From Massospora cicadina (Eukaryota; Entomophthoromycota; Entomophthoromycetes; Entomophthorales; Entomophthoraceae): a stretch of 64,000 nucleotides of DNA. The stretch covers positions 363,802-427,801 of the forward strand of contig JAKSZP010009201.1 in NCBI GenBank assembly GCA_022478985.1, written 5' to 3'. Of the stretch, positions 19,481 through 30,704 are shown piece by piece. The translations under genes were made by a program, and so were the position numbers. The stretch's first letter is position 1. Every line of letters begins with the position of its first letter. The notes under the pieces are model-generated. The model ran no database searches. It was not told where the DNA came from and worked only from the letters and a program-made list of their open reading frames with translations.

Positions 19481-19960
19481 AAAGGAATACCCTTTCATTA
19501 AAAAGAAGAGTAACAGCAGGCCTTTGACCTGTAACCTTTCTCTCTCACTCACCAGTACTTATTCATCCAAATTTTGATAAACCCTTCCTCCTCTTTATTT
19601 ATGCCAGAAAAATTTCCATCGGAGCCATACTATCTCATCATGATGAGAACTTAGTGGACCTTCCCATCACCTACTACAGCAAGACCTTATCTAAAGCCAA
19701 ACATAATTATTGCACTACAGAATGCTAACTCTTGTGGTCCTACTAGCCATTAGAAATTTCTGACCTTTTTTGTGAAGCATTTTACCTTTGTAACAGATCA
19801 TGCTTCCTTACGTTGGATACAGAAAATGAAGAACCCTGATGGGAGATTAGCTCGGTGGGCATTAAAACTTCAAAAATACAATTTTTCCTTTATCTACTGG
19901 CCAGGGTCAATCCTTTAAAACGCAGATTGCTTATCTCAACTTTCCATCTTATTTATAACT
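19481..19960 (+). pseudogene. RNase H, D
   Basis: LIHPNFDKPFLLFIYARKISIGAIL (the TDAS site has become YARK), then SHHDENLVDLPITYYSKTLSKAKHNY, TDHASLRWIQKMKNPDGRLARWALKL and YWPGSI--NADCLS. Frames change several times. Confidence 0.85.
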
Positions 19961-21168
19961 GACCCTGAAGAGGATCGACTCTATGACCTCTTAGCTCAAT
20001 ACACAATTATGGAATGACAAATTCCAAAGCCTCCAACAGGACTCAGCAAAAGTTTGACTGATCACAAAATTAAGAACGGAAAATTGTGCAAACTTGTGTC
20101 TAAACAATGGGTGCCTTAAGTAAGTCCATTAGCTCAAACTGATGTCATATAGGAGGTATATCAGCAAGTTGGCCATGGGGGTTTGGAAAAACTACCAGTG
20201 GCTTAAATCTCAATGTTATTGGGAGGGAATTTTTGTTTCTACCCAGGATGTATTATAGTCATGTCTGGTGTGTAAAAGCCAAGCTGGACCTAATCCTCAC
20301 TCTCAACATAGAGTAGTCCCATCTTGTGAATTAATCCATACCATTAGCATTTATGTTGTAGGACCTCTTCCTAGAGCCTCCAATAAACATCAGTTTTTTC
20401 TACTAGCCATAGATCATCTAACTAAATGCATCAAAGCTTTATCACTCGCCACCGCTTTGGAAAAAGCCACCACCACGTTTTTGTAAATTAGTATTATCAC
20501 ACAGCATGGGTACCTTAATGTCATTCTCTCCAATAACTAATATGAGTTTCACTTAATGCTAGTGAAAGATTTAGCTGACCTGATGGGAACCACTCAGGTA
20601 TTCTCCAAACCCTACCATCCTGCATCCAATGGAATGGTAGAGTGAGTAAATGGAACTCTAACTGCAACCCTTCAGGAAATGGAAATGACTGGCCCCCTTC
20701 ATTGGCCCAATACTTGGCTAATGCAATTCTGGGTCTATTGGATCAGTTACGCCTGAACTCTTAAGATGTTGCCATTCCAAGAAATGTATAGCAGAAATCC
20801 CCATCTGCCTTCCTTAGTCCAGGCGATGCTTGACCAAGCTTCTTGAAGCACCTGAGGTCTCTATTCGAATTATTGCAAGTAAAATCATAAGACTTCAAGC
20901 CCTGGCTGCTAAAACCTGTCCACTACAACCAGTAGAGAAACTGCTTATTTAAAATAATCACGATCCCCTATACACCTTCCAACAAGGTGACCTCATCCTA
21001 TTTTATATCTCCAGCCTAGAGGTCGTGATCACAAACTGGGTACCAACTGGTCAGGGCCCTATCAAGTCATATATAGATGGGGCAATGAACACTCAAAGTA
21101 GAGTTGTTCAGGTTGCAGTCATAATCCATGTACATAGTCGCTTTCTCCATTCGTTTCCCCCTGTACCA
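19961..21168 (+). pseudogene. Integrase, D
   Basis: The zinc module is weak (VYQQVGHGGL, CLVCKSQAGP near 20160-20290). The catalytic core region 1 reads ISIYVVGPLP, where Asp is replaced by Tyr. IDHLTKCIKALSLATA follows. Region 2 is LSNN-YEF and region 3 is SNGMVE. The C-terminal part (20750-21160) includes a GPYQVIY-like block. Inactive. Confidence 0.82.
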
Positions 21169-21173
21169 AGATC

Positions 21174-21186
21174 TAGAGGGGAGCAT
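21174..21186 (+). promoter_or_regulatory. Polypurine tract of D
   Basis: TAGAGGGGAGCAT immediately before the TGTTGAG start of the 3' LTR. Confidence 0.75.
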
Positions 21187-21812
21187 TGTTGAGAGTCCTA
21201 TCTAAATGACAGATTTGAATACATCAGATAATGGGAATAAATCCTGAAATGACCACAAAGCCCAAAATTCAGTTGAGGAAATTCTTAATGAAAGTTTACA
21301 GCTATGGAATTCAGCTATCAATCTCAATATGACCTAATAGCCCAAACTTCTGTCAGGCATCATCGCCAATGAAAATTGACTATGATCAAAATTGGTAATC
21401 AACCCCAACTGATACAAAAGAATCATGCTCCCTTGGAGGCATCCAACTTTGGGTTTAAAACTGAGCTATGAGATGAGCTCAATCATATCAACCAAGATAA
21501 TTGAGCTTACACCGAATCCCCAATTTGTTTATCTTATTAGTTTAGGCTTGGGCTGCTTAGATTTTCCCCAAAACGACTCTAATTACCCTAAAAAGCAGGT
21601 ATTGAATAATAAACTTCCCTTTTTTCCCTTTTTCACAATTTTAAGTGTAAATTGTAATTATATTAGAATTTAGCACCAGACTTGATATCTGGATTAAACA
21701 ATAATTCTCAAACAAGAGAAGCAACCTAGAATAATAACCAAAACCCTCAAACTTCAGTTCATCTGGCCCTTTAGCAACACAGAATCCATAGTATCAAACC
21801 ATGATCCCAACA
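21187..21812 (+). repeat. 3' LTR of D
   Basis: 626 bp, TGTTGAGAGTCC...GATCCCAACA, diverged partner of 14604-15233. Confidence 0.9.
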
Positions 21813-22290
21813 GCTGCTGTTAAGCATGTCATGGAATTGGCTGACTTTTCCCAACCCACACGCATCACAAGAGCCAACATTGCAAAATTTATTCAGCTTC
21901 CTGACGCCCAATCCAAGCAGAACACAGGTATGCCAAACTTGTAGAAGCTTTGATCCAGGCCCAAATTGTCAATCTTGATGGCTATCTATTTCATCTTGAC
22001 CCTCATCTTGCAGATGCCCCAACCCCTTGCTCTCATCATTGATCCGCCTCTTCAATGCTGAGTCTATAATCAGAACGGAAAGTGATAATCCGCCTAATCA
22101 CCCCTCCCCCTCCGCCATGGTGGGATAAGCAGTCCACTGCTGTGACACCTGTAGGTTATTTTTTTCGTCTTTTTGTGTGTCTCACTGGTTGTTTTGGGTG
22201 GTCAATTCATATTTTTGGTACATTTCATTGGTATTTATTTTTTATTAATGTCCATCCCCTGGTTGGCATGCCTCAAATAAATTTAATTCA
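21813..22290 (+). pseudogene. H1 coding fragment 3 and 3' end
   Basis: Encodes AAVKHVMELADFSQPTRIT..., IAKFIQLPDAQSK, then after a frameshift HLDPHLADAPTP. H2 has matching VAVMNVAMLASFNPSAKIT, SLFTQNPEAQKK and DLHPHYTDAPTP. Stops interrupt it after DAPTP. The untranslated 3' end closes with CCTCAAATAAATT, containing AATAAA, and then the right target duplication. Confidence 0.6.
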
Positions 22291-22307
22291 GTGCCTTGTG
22301 ACTACTT
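22291..22307 (+). repeat. Right target-site duplication of H1
   Basis: GTGCCTTGTGACTACTT, partner of 758-774. Confidence 0.75.
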
Positions 22308-23000
22308 GTGGTGGACCCAGTTTCAATATGAGTTGGTCATACCAATGTTTTCTTCTAATCGCGCCTCAGGACTTCTTTAGAGCGGACCCAGTTACAACCT
22401 GAGCTGATATTACTGATAAAATAAGAGCATCGCCAGATGCTTTTTGATGATGAATAAAATCAAAAAAAATTAATATTTTTCTGCATTTTTATCTTTTTGT
22501 CTTTTATGATTTTTTATCTTATATTATTTTAGTAATTTTTCTCTATGTTTGTTTTTATTCTTTATAAATAGATGTTAACCTATAAGTTGGTTCAGAGGTC
22601 CATCTTTTTTCATTTTCCTGCGATGGTTCATAAGTGCACTTTAAACTTAACCAGCTATCGTGGTTCAGAGGTCTGTTAAGTCTTAATTACTCTCATGGTT
22701 TAGTGGTCTCACTTGGGACTTGTAAAAACTCTAGAACTTATCATAAATATTTTATGTTTATTTGTCCTTTGGGAACATTGCACTTATTTCTTCTAGATGC
22801 AATACTTGTGATATTATGTATGGAACCAGTTCACTACATGACCATCACAATGTTATTAATTGTGTAGGCATCAATCGCCGACTTGGCAATCACTTTGAAC
22901 TGACTCAACCACAAAGCATCAATCATATTTTCTCATCTAAAACCATAATGTCACAATAGTCTGCTCTTTCCCAACATGTTACTCTTTTATTGCTGGTTCA
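22308..23000. other. Unassigned, partly very AT-rich
   Basis: 22440-22570 is a T-rich, low-complexity stretch. 22580-22700 has three related CATGGTT(C/T)AG-type blocks: GTTGGTTCAGAGGTCCATC, CGTGGTTCAGAGGTCTGTTAAG and CATGGTTTAGTGGTCTC. No domain is recognised. It could contain a diverged LTR end of element I, but I could not align it convincingly with 34.1-35.1 kb. Confidence 0.35.
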
Positions 23001-24050
23001 TTATTGCCATCTGTAAACTTTGCTTTGATCTTTTTCTTTAAGATTGTATCTAAATTCCTGCAACTGTAGTACAGTCATATACTGGCAATCAATTAAGGTA
23101 TGATTGGTACTCATCCCTCTGATGGCTCCATGGCAGAAGACAAAGTTAGTGTTAATGCTGCCATAATCCATAAAGTATTTCAAGTGGCATTTTTCTGTCA
23201 TTGTATAGTGACTTACATTGTAGGCGAAGGTAACTGAAATTAGGAAATTTCCCCAAGTGGAAGCTCACTCTGTAACCACTTTTCTTAAGCATTCGAATAG
23301 CTTTCCATTTGCTCATTCCACCATTACAACTTTTTCTGGTCTATATGGAATTGATAACACTCATTTGATCCCCGTAAAATGATTAAGTTTTGTAGTACAT
23401 GGGAGGTAAAATTGGTTCTATTGTCACTCAAGATAACTTGATGGCACCCATGCTGGTATATCTTGATCTAAAATGAACTTTGCTGTGCTCAAACCTTCCA
23501 CTTTGCTCAAGGCTTTGGTTTAGACCCATATAATAATTGGTATATTGCCACTATGATGTATTTCGCGCCTCCTGTACTGATACTAAGGGGTCCCATCATT
23601 TCTATTGACACAGTGTGCCACATGAATCCAGGGCGTACTAGTCTGTATCCTGTTATATCCTTATGGGGCTTTTGGTGTTGTCATTCCACACAACAGGACT
23701 GGTAGTCAGCGGCATTATAGTTGATTAATTCCCAGTATAGCTTTGTTGAGTATGGTCCATGGTTTTCCTTGGGTCATCATGGCTGACGAATTTGTGTGTG
23801 GCTCAAATTATTTCCTCTCATTCTGATGGCTTTTAGAATAAAAACCATTTTCCATCAATCATTCTAAATAATTGTCCATTTTTAATATTTGTTCTTTCCA
23901 TTGCTTTCCTTACCGCACCTTGTAGTTCTTGGGGCTCATCTCTGACATTGCCTTAGATCATACTTTTTAATTGCTCATCTGCTTGATTATAGACAACTTG
24001 GACAGCAGGCAATCTTGATAATCCGTCAGTATTTTGATGAGCCGCTCCAG
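23001..24050 (-). pseudogene. Integrase, element I
   Basis: The C-terminal piece 23001-23201 (YNVSHYTMTEKCHLKYFMDYG...) aligns with F (YNISYHLATKMSPFQLLYGKH). Upstream, an IDFWS-type core is only faintly readable, around HCSGDGTLSIEMMG-like and GYHQVILSDNRTNF-like segments (minus strand, 23390-23620). The GPY-like end is missing, so the 3' end is truncated at about 23.0 kb. Confidence 0.7.
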
Positions 24051-24480
24051 CCCAATGTAGTATCTCAAAATTGTATGTTTGGAATTTAAAGCCCATCAGG
24101 CCAGTCGCTCATCAGGTTTCTTCAGGGTATGGAGCCAGCGTAAAGAAAAGTGGTCCATCACCACTTTTAAAGTTCATTTCATGGATGTACACTCATCAGC
24201 TTTCATGCATAGATCGCTGAGAGGCATTTGTGCTCTGTCACCGTGTAATTCATAATTACTGGCGTTAGTATTTGATTCACATAGGCTACCAGATGTTCTT
24301 CCTCTTCTTCATCTACTTGACTCAAAATTTGCACCAATTGCCGTCACTGATGCATCAGTTTGGATGATGAATTCCTAATTAAAATCAGGTACTTCAAAAC
24401 AAAACTGGCCATAAAACATTGTCCTAATTCATTGAACGCCTCTCAGGCTTCTTTATTCCACTAATTTTTTTTGTAACCTC
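24051..24480 (-). pseudogene. RNase H, element I
   Basis: Minus strand EFIIQTDASVTAIG (catalytic TDAS kept, about 24330-24375), SQVDEEEEEHLVAYVNQ and YTVTEHKCLSAIYA. F has FIVQTDASLTAIGDILSQV and YTVTERECLAIIY. Two frame changes. Confidence 0.78.
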
Positions 24481-25289
24481 AAAAGTGGAATAAAGACTCT
24501 GAAATTTTGCGAAATCCTTTATGAATCAGTGATATTAGCAACCCATCCCAAGCAGTACTTGGATATCTAAACATTCTTTGGGATTAACATCCATTCATTA
24601 TCCATAATCTTTTGCTGCTGGGGTTGCGGCCCGTTGTAGTTTATAACAAACCCCAAATACAAGCTACTTCTTGAAGAACTGATATTTCAGTATTGAGTTT
24701 CAAGTTATACATTGCCAGGCATGTGAACACTTCTTCTAAGTGATATCAAATAGTCCGTGAAGGTCCTGAAAAATACATTACTATCATTCATATATAATAA
24801 GGCGCAGGATAGCTTCAGATCACTAAGGATAGAGTTCATTTCTCTCTGAAATGTAATAGTCCGTTACACAATCCCTGAGGAATTTTGGTAGGCTAATAAA
24901 ATCCCTTGTGCAATTAAGATTATCCATTTTTCTTGATCCTTCTTTGGCAAATTAATTTTCCGATTTCCCAAAATTAAGTCCATAGCCTAAAGCATTTCTG
25001 TTCCTCTGGTGATCATGCGCTTTGTCAACCCTCAGCATTGGATAAGAATCCTTCTTAGAAGGTTTGTTCAACTAGTGTAAATTGATCACTACCCAGTTTT
25101 ATCTGTCCTTCTTTTTAATTATGAGGATAGTACTTGCCCATGAGCTCAGTAACTGAATGATTAGCTATGCTCAACTAGCATGCTTATTTTGTTCGCTGAA
25201 CGCAGCTTCAGCAGCTCTAGACCTTTGTACAGGTCTCATCCTTATTAGCATAAATTTTCGTGTTGAACTCGTAGATCATATCCTTCATA
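24481..25289 (-). pseudogene. Reverse transcriptase (C-terminal part), element I
   Basis: Minus strand fragments of RT: a PQGLCNGLLHF-like block near 24860-24890, IRKIN--KKDQEKWIIL-like fingers near 24900-24980, and a thumb region near 24550-24720. The active-site box is not clearly readable. The N-terminal linker continues across C at 31366. Confidence 0.65.
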
Positions 25290-25294
25290 TATCC
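25290..25294. repeat. Target-site duplication of C, left
   Basis: TATCC, identical to 31361-31365. Confidence 0.92.
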
Positions 25295-25952
25295 TGTCAG
25301 ACACTCTCCTTCTTGACTTTTCTGAAAAAGAATGTTGGAGGTAAGAATGCCCTTGAATCTGTTACCTTATTTTGCCCATCACCTGTCCAATCTTTGAACA
25401 ATATTGTGGTTATTAATGATATGAGTACCAATGGCGAAAAGACCTTGGCGGATTCTCGGTGGAACCCTATCTATTGGGAAAATATGTTTTAACCAAAATC
25501 GGATTAATAAGGTAAGAACTGATAGTAGGATTGCTCCGACTCCTCAGCCAAATTCAAGGTGTTCATTACCACATGGGTCTGTTCTTCCCCAAGGTGATAA
25601 AATTTTACCCACCAGTGATTGGATATAATTTATCAAATCATTTACACATGGGTCAGTTTTGCCACAAAATATTTACCCTCATTCTGATAGGCCAAAAGCC
25701 TATATTTCCTAATTTGGTTGACTCAGCTTTTTAATAATATAGCCCCAAATTCCCATGGCCCCGAGATTCAAACTAGTTTAAATATGAAATACTAGTATCA
25801 AATAGAAGAGCTTTTTTGGTTTGCCCTGCATAAATAAAAACAAAAAAGTAAAAAACTTAGTTTCTTAAGTTTTTTATTATTTGTTTTTAATATTCCATTA
25901 TGAACCAGCGGCACATAGCACCAGCGAGCATAACCTTTGCTGGATTCTGACA
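25295..25952 (+). repeat. 5' LTR of C
   Basis: TGTCAGACACTCTCC...GGATTCTGACA, 658 bp. Confidence 0.95.
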
Positions 25953-25955
25953 ATT

Positions 25956-25970
25956 TGGTGCTCACTACAG
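25956..25970 (+). promoter_or_regulatory. tRNA-type primer-binding site of C
   Basis: TGGTGCTCACTACAG, 3 nt after the LTR. F and G carry TGGTGCTCACT in the same place, so one tRNA probably primes all three families. Confidence 0.75.
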
Positions 25971-26004
25971 GGGCATGCCTGTGCACTAAACCGTGGTTAC
26001 TAAC

Positions 26005-27230
26005 ATGGAGGCTGTAAACGTAAGCAGCTCTTCTGGTTCTTTAATTGAAACACGATTAGTTGCTCTTGAGAAGCAACTAGCCAGCCCTTTCTCCCGTCTC
26101 AAAAAGCTAGAGCAACGGCCATTCAAATTACCTATAAGGGACAGATACACCCCGGGTGAAGGGAGCATTTCCTCCTTTTTGTACGTTTATGAAGCTGCGA
26201 TGGATGGCGCCACTGATAAACATAAAGTTCAGTACATTATTCCTGTAAAAGCCGCAGAGCCCAAGAGTTGATCGTTCCTCACCTGGATCCTCAGCACACC
26301 TGACCAGATGTTAAGAAGGCCCTCTTGGCTGAATTTGGATCCAAGCAGAGTTTATACAGGGAAAACAGGCTTTTATGCGCCTTACCATGTATGAGGGTGA
26401 AGCCCTCGTTAGTTTTGCTGAGCGTTTCTATCTCACTGCACAAAGGCTGGCTACGTCTAACCTGCTTACCCTAGATGATGCTATTGCCGCCATATTAACA
26501 GGGTTAGCTTCACAACCCTCTCTTGCCAGGCATATCATATCAGTGAAATGCCACTTTACAACCTTCCGTGAATTAAAAGAGGCTTTGTTAGACATCGCCC
26601 ATATTCCTTAGGTGAGCTGCGGCCTATTGAACTGTTGGAAGTGAGGCCACCTGTGCCTATTTTACCTGTCAAACCTGCTTCTTTGGTGCGACTTAAAATG
26701 GACATCTCTCATTTATGTAAAGCGGAGATCCCTACTATGATTTCCCCTTCAGCTCAGCCAATAGGTGCGCGCCCTAAGGGTATATCCTCCATAACTACTG
26801 GGGTTTTAAAAACCACAAAAAGTGAAACTAATAACCCACCTCTCATGGCTGTCTCCCCTACTTCAATTGCAACCTTGCCCATGGTTGAGAATACCCCTGA
26901 GGCTGATTCTGAGGGGGTTACAATGATGTTGGGTACTACTTATTGGGAGTTTCCGCAGAAGTGGAGGTCCCTGATCGCCTAAACGCCAAAGGAGTAGATG
27001 AAACCACCATACCTGAGGATACCTACCTCCGCTAAGTTATAGGTTGTATGGCAATTATTGACACAGCCATCGACGCTGATCAGCTCCTATCGAGCTTAAT
27101 TCGCCCTTTACAGCGAGGGCATACCATGCAGTCTATTCTAGAGACTCACCCTGAGACCGCACGCAAATTAACCTCCATTTTCATCTCAAGGAGATCTTAG
27201 CGCTGTCAGCCAACTTTGGAAGCACACTTA
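26005..27230 (+). pseudogene. Gag of C
   Basis: The start ATG is at 26005, 35 nt after the primer site (MEAVNVSSSSGSLIETRLVA). A short coiled coil (LEKQLASPFSRLKKLEQ) comes first. The conserved gag core entry SISSFLYVYEAAMDGA follows, which matches YSFLKLFEKAMRGAS in F. After a frame break near 26270, 26375-26611 gives the second half of the core (LVSFAERFYLTAQRL). A decayed CCHC-like segment lies near 26671-26725, followed by a Pro/Thr-rich tail to 26982. Confidence 0.82.
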
Positions 27231-27930
27231 CCAAAGTTGAAGTATTTGTTCACAAAGTCCAGGTGAAGGCTATCCTGGACACAGGTTCCCCAGTGATTGT
27301 ACCCTCATCTCATTTTATGAAAAAGATCAAACTGATGCCTGATTTGGTAATACCAAGGAGTTTGGAACTGTAGGCCCAAACAATACTTGCACCCTTGGCG
27401 CTTACTCCTCTTTTCCCATTCGCGTTGGGAAGCTTATCTTTTCAGCCCCCGCTGTGGCCTTAGATAATAGCTTCTATAATATGCTCATAGGTACTCGCAT
27501 TATGATCGAGTATGAAGGCATTATCAGCATGAAGCAAGGTTTCCTATCTTTAATGAATTACGAAATACCATTAGTTTTATCCAATAAAGAACTCATCAAG
27601 AATGACTACACCTGCCTGGTTGAATACCCCTTTTCCGCTTTGCCTACACATTATGTCACCTCTGGGCACAACACTAAGAAATTGCCTGATTCAGTGGAGG
27701 CTAGCGATGGTATTCCATTTTATTCGGCAGATGAGGTGGTGATTAAGACAGGTGAACAACAAGTGGTTGACACGAAAATCACGCTCCAAATCCCACACCA
27801 CTGTTTGTTGCTCCTCGTAAGTGTTGAAAGCCTTAGTCCTTTAAAGCCTCGTGTATTACCTGGGCTACTAGACCCAGCCTATCAACGACTATTACTCTAC
27901 TGTTGGGAAACCTCACCGCAAAGGACATGA
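27231..27930 (+). pseudogene. Aspartic protease and linker, C
   Basis: AILDTGSPVIV with intact DTGS (about 27270-27300). After a frameshift come EFGTVGPNNTCTLGAYSS and FPIRVGKLIFSAPAV, then ALDNSFYNMLIGTRIMIEYEG, the protease C-terminus. A lineage-specific domain (GIPFYSADEVVIKTGEQQVVDTKI) leads to RT. Confidence 0.85.
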
Positions 27931-29000
27931 TCATACAGAAACACCAAGAGGTTGGCCGAGGATTTTTAATCCCCTTGGAGGACGTTGAACAAATCCATTC
28001 TATAGGGTCAATGGCAGATTTGGGTTTACCCTTGGACCACCTGGTGTTTACCTTACCAAACGTCCATATTTCTGATGAGCTGACCCCAGATGAGCTGGAG
28101 AAAGTTCATAATCTCCTTTATGACTATAGTGACATATTCTCCAAGTCATCTCATGACTATGGCCACATGAAGGGCTTGTGCTACTCCATTGATGTGGGTG
28201 ATGCCCATCCCATTTGGTCAAAACCATATCACAAGTCAAAGGCGGAGGAACAGCATATGAGGACGGAACTCACACAGTTACTGGATGCGGGGTTACTAGT
28301 TCCCTCTCAAAGCCCCTGGTCTTCCCCACTGTTATTAATTAAATAGAAAGATGGAGGTCACCGGATAGTCATGGACTACCGCAAGCCAAATAACCTTACA
28401 AAGAAGGATAGCTATCCTATCCCTCACATTGATGATGCCCTGGCCCAATTATCTGGCTCAAACTTCTACTCAGCCATTGACTTGGCCAGTGGCTATTGGC
28501 AAATGGACCTTTCTCCACAGGATCAGGAGAAATGCGCTCTCATTTGCAGCGAAGGGCTTTACCAACCCACTTGGTTACCTCAAGGGTTGTGCAATTCACC
28601 TGCATCTTTTCAGCGTGCGATGGATCACATCTTGCGATACTTAAAGCTAACCTGCATTATCATTTATCTTGACGATATTACTGTGTTCTAAAAACCTTCA
28701 ACGACCACCTGGATCACTTGAAGGAGGTGTTTGGAAGGCTACGTAAGCCAAATATTAAATTGAAACCATCAAAGTGCACCTTCTTTCAGCGAAAATTGGA
28801 TTTCCTTGGCCACACCATTTCGCAAAAAGGAATCAAACCACTACAGAACAAGGTCGAAGCCATTGCAAATATGCCTCCCCTAAGAATTTGCGGATATACA
28901 GGTGTTTCTAGAGATGATGGGGTATTACCATCAGTTCATCCGTAAGTTTTCACAACTCAGTGAGCCCCTTGTTCGCTTACTGAAGAAGAATATCCCCTTC
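27903..29000 (+). pseudogene. Reverse transcriptase, C
   Basis: Nearly continuous RT in three pieces. 27903-28346 carries DIFSKSSHDYGHMKGLCYSI, SKPYHKSKAEEQHMRTEL and QSPWSSPLLLIK, and ends at a TAG. 28348-28691 carries MDYRKPNNLTKKDSYPIPHI, SAIDLASGYWQMDLS and PQGLCNSPASFQRAMDHI, then the catalytic YLDD (about 28667-28678) before a TAA. 28718-28945 is the thumb (KLKPSKCTFFQRKLDFLGHT). All catalytic aspartates are kept. Confidence 0.93.
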
Positions 29001-29460
29001 CAATGGAGCGCTGAACAAGCCGCTCTTTGAGACCCTGAAGCAGCTACTACAACAACGCCCTATCCTATGACACCCAGATTACAAAAAACCCTTTATCCTG
29101 TTTATGGAGGCCTTGAACTATGCCGTTGGGGCCATCTTAGGCCAACTAAATGAAAATGGTATTGATCATCCGGTATCTTATTTCAGTAAGATGCTTTCAA
29201 AGCCCAAACGCAACTACAGTGTAACAGAAAAGGAGTGCCTGGCTGTATTGTTGGATGTAAAGCACTATCGCCCTTTCCTCTATGGGACCACCTTTACTGT
29301 AGTTACTGACCACGCTTCATTGAAGTGGCTACAAAATATGAAGGACCCTACTGGGCGGTTAGCTCGCTGGGCTCTAAAGCTCCAGCCTTATGATATGAAA
29401 ATTGAACACCGTTCTGGAACTCGTCATATGAATGTGGATGGGTTGTCTCTCCTGCCAGTC
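29001..29460 (+). pseudogene. RNase H, C
   Basis: Open from 29104. LFMEALNYAVGAILGQL stands where TDAS is expected (TDAS to MEAL). Then HPVSYFSKMLSKPKRNYSV, EKECLAVLLDVKHYRPFLYG, VVTDHASLKWLQNMKDPTGR and HRSGTRHMNVDGLS. It is otherwise well conserved. Confidence 0.9.
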
Positions 29461-30680
29461 CTCCATTTGGATAATAGCGAGGCAGAAAGGTTGCATGATC
29501 TATTAATGACTCCCAATGAATGGGAGGATGAATATGATCCAGTTCAGAAGATGTTAGCCCGCCACTCGCGCAACACCAAAGCGGAAAATGGGATGTTGTA
29601 TAAGCAGGTGGGGGCGAAGTGGCTGCCTTATCTCTGGCCCTCAGAACGCGTACCTGCCATCCTCAAAGCTCACTCCATCTTAGGCCATGGAGGGGCAAAG
29701 AAAACTTATGAGTGGCTTAAGGATCGATACTATTGGGATGGAATGATGGAAGCTAGAGTTGATGACTTGGAAGCCTGCCTTACGCGCAATAAACAATCCA
29801 GTTCCAAGACTAGATACCAGTATCAACCAACTACCCCGCAACAACCTTTTCATACTATTAGTTTGGATGTCATAGGTCCCCTTCCACAGTCTACCAGTGG
29901 CAACCGTTTTATCTTAGTAGCCATCGACCACTTCAATAAGTGGGTTGAAGCTGTGGCGCTTCCTGCCTAAACAGCTAAGGCAACTGCCACTTTTATACAT
30001 CAACACATTTTCGCTCGGCATGGCTGCCCCCAAGTACTACTCTGTGATAATGGCAAGAATTTTACCTCCAGAGTATTCAAACTTTTAGCTACATCCATGG
30101 GAGCCCAAAAACTTTTTTCAGCTCCATACAATCCATCTACTAATGGGGCAGCAGAAAGAGCCAATGGAACCTTAGTTTCCATCCTACACAAAATAGCCTC
30201 TTCTAATCCATTTCACTGGGATCAATTATTAACCATTGCCCTTATGGACTACCAGATTAGTTATCACCAGATTCTAAAAATGTCCCCTTTCCAAGTTTTG
30301 TATGTTAGAGAACCAGGCATACCTTCTCTTCTGGCTAAGGATGTCTTCTCTAAAGGAGAGGAGCCTGAGAAAGCCATGTGAAGGTTAGCTAACCAAATTA
30401 TTCAGCTCCAAGCTGAAGCTATGACCAACTTAGCAAAAACAGTGACTAAAGAAGGGCAGGCTGCCAATGAGCTCCGCAACCCTCTTCCTACATTTCAAGT
30501 GGCTGATAAGGTGTTATACTACCATAACTTCATCACCCCAAAAAGCGGTAATCTTGGTTCAATTTAGGAGGGACCTTTCTCCATCAGCTACAAAAGAGGC
30601 AATGAATACTCCATCAAATCATTAGCCACGGGAGTTACCAGAAACTGGGTACATGGCCGTTTCCTCTGACCCTACACTCC
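29461..30680 (+). pseudogene. Integrase, C
   Basis: The zinc module AHSILGHGG...EACLTR has CxxR instead of CxxC (TGC to CGC). The DDE core is kept: ISLDVIGPLP, VLLCDNGKNF and TNGAAERANGTL. IDHFNKWVEAVALPA is followed by a TAA at 29968-29970, after which the frame continues. The C-terminal part to 30670 has VADKVLYYHNF and EGPFSISYKRG, with two stops. Confidence 0.92.
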
Positions 30681-30692
30681 TCCCAACATTCT

Positions 30693-30704
30693 TGAGGGGG
30701 GCAA
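30693..30704 (+). promoter_or_regulatory. Polypurine tract of C
   Basis: TGAGGGGGGCAA directly before the TGTCGG start of the 3' LTR. Confidence 0.85.

Larger units (their letters stand above)
14604..21812 (+). mobile_element. Element D: Ty3/Gypsy retrotransposon with collagen-like gag
   Basis: 7.2-kb plus-strand element with LTRs 14604-15233 and 21187-21812, and target duplications GCTAC (14599-14603) and GCTGC (21813-21817). A tRNA-type primer site, a polypurine tract and the order gag, protease, RT, RNase H, integrase are all present. The LTRs differ visibly and pol is full of stops, so it is older than A, B or C. It has no chromodomain. It sits inside H1. Confidence 0.92.
775..22290 (+). 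mobile_element. Retroposon H, copy 1, split by A/B and D
   Basis: Net length is about 1.2 kb after removing A (928-14060) and D (14604-21812). The three pieces are 775-927, 14061-14603 and 21813-22290. They join in order at the 5-bp duplications of the inserted elements, and the first two continue in one reading frame. The 3' end shares CATCCCCTG-TTGGCAT-CCTCAAATAAATT with the H2 copy at 55751-57181. It has an AATAAA signal close to the end but no obvious poly(A) tail. Long target duplications suggest a non-LTR retroposon or a multiplied retrogene. I do not recognise the family. Confidence 0.7.

Noticed and set aside
22440..22976. 3' LTR of element I
   Set aside because: A TGTTGGG start could be placed at 22976, but the sequence does not align convincingly with 34.1-35.1 kb, and the integrase of I is cut short just before it.
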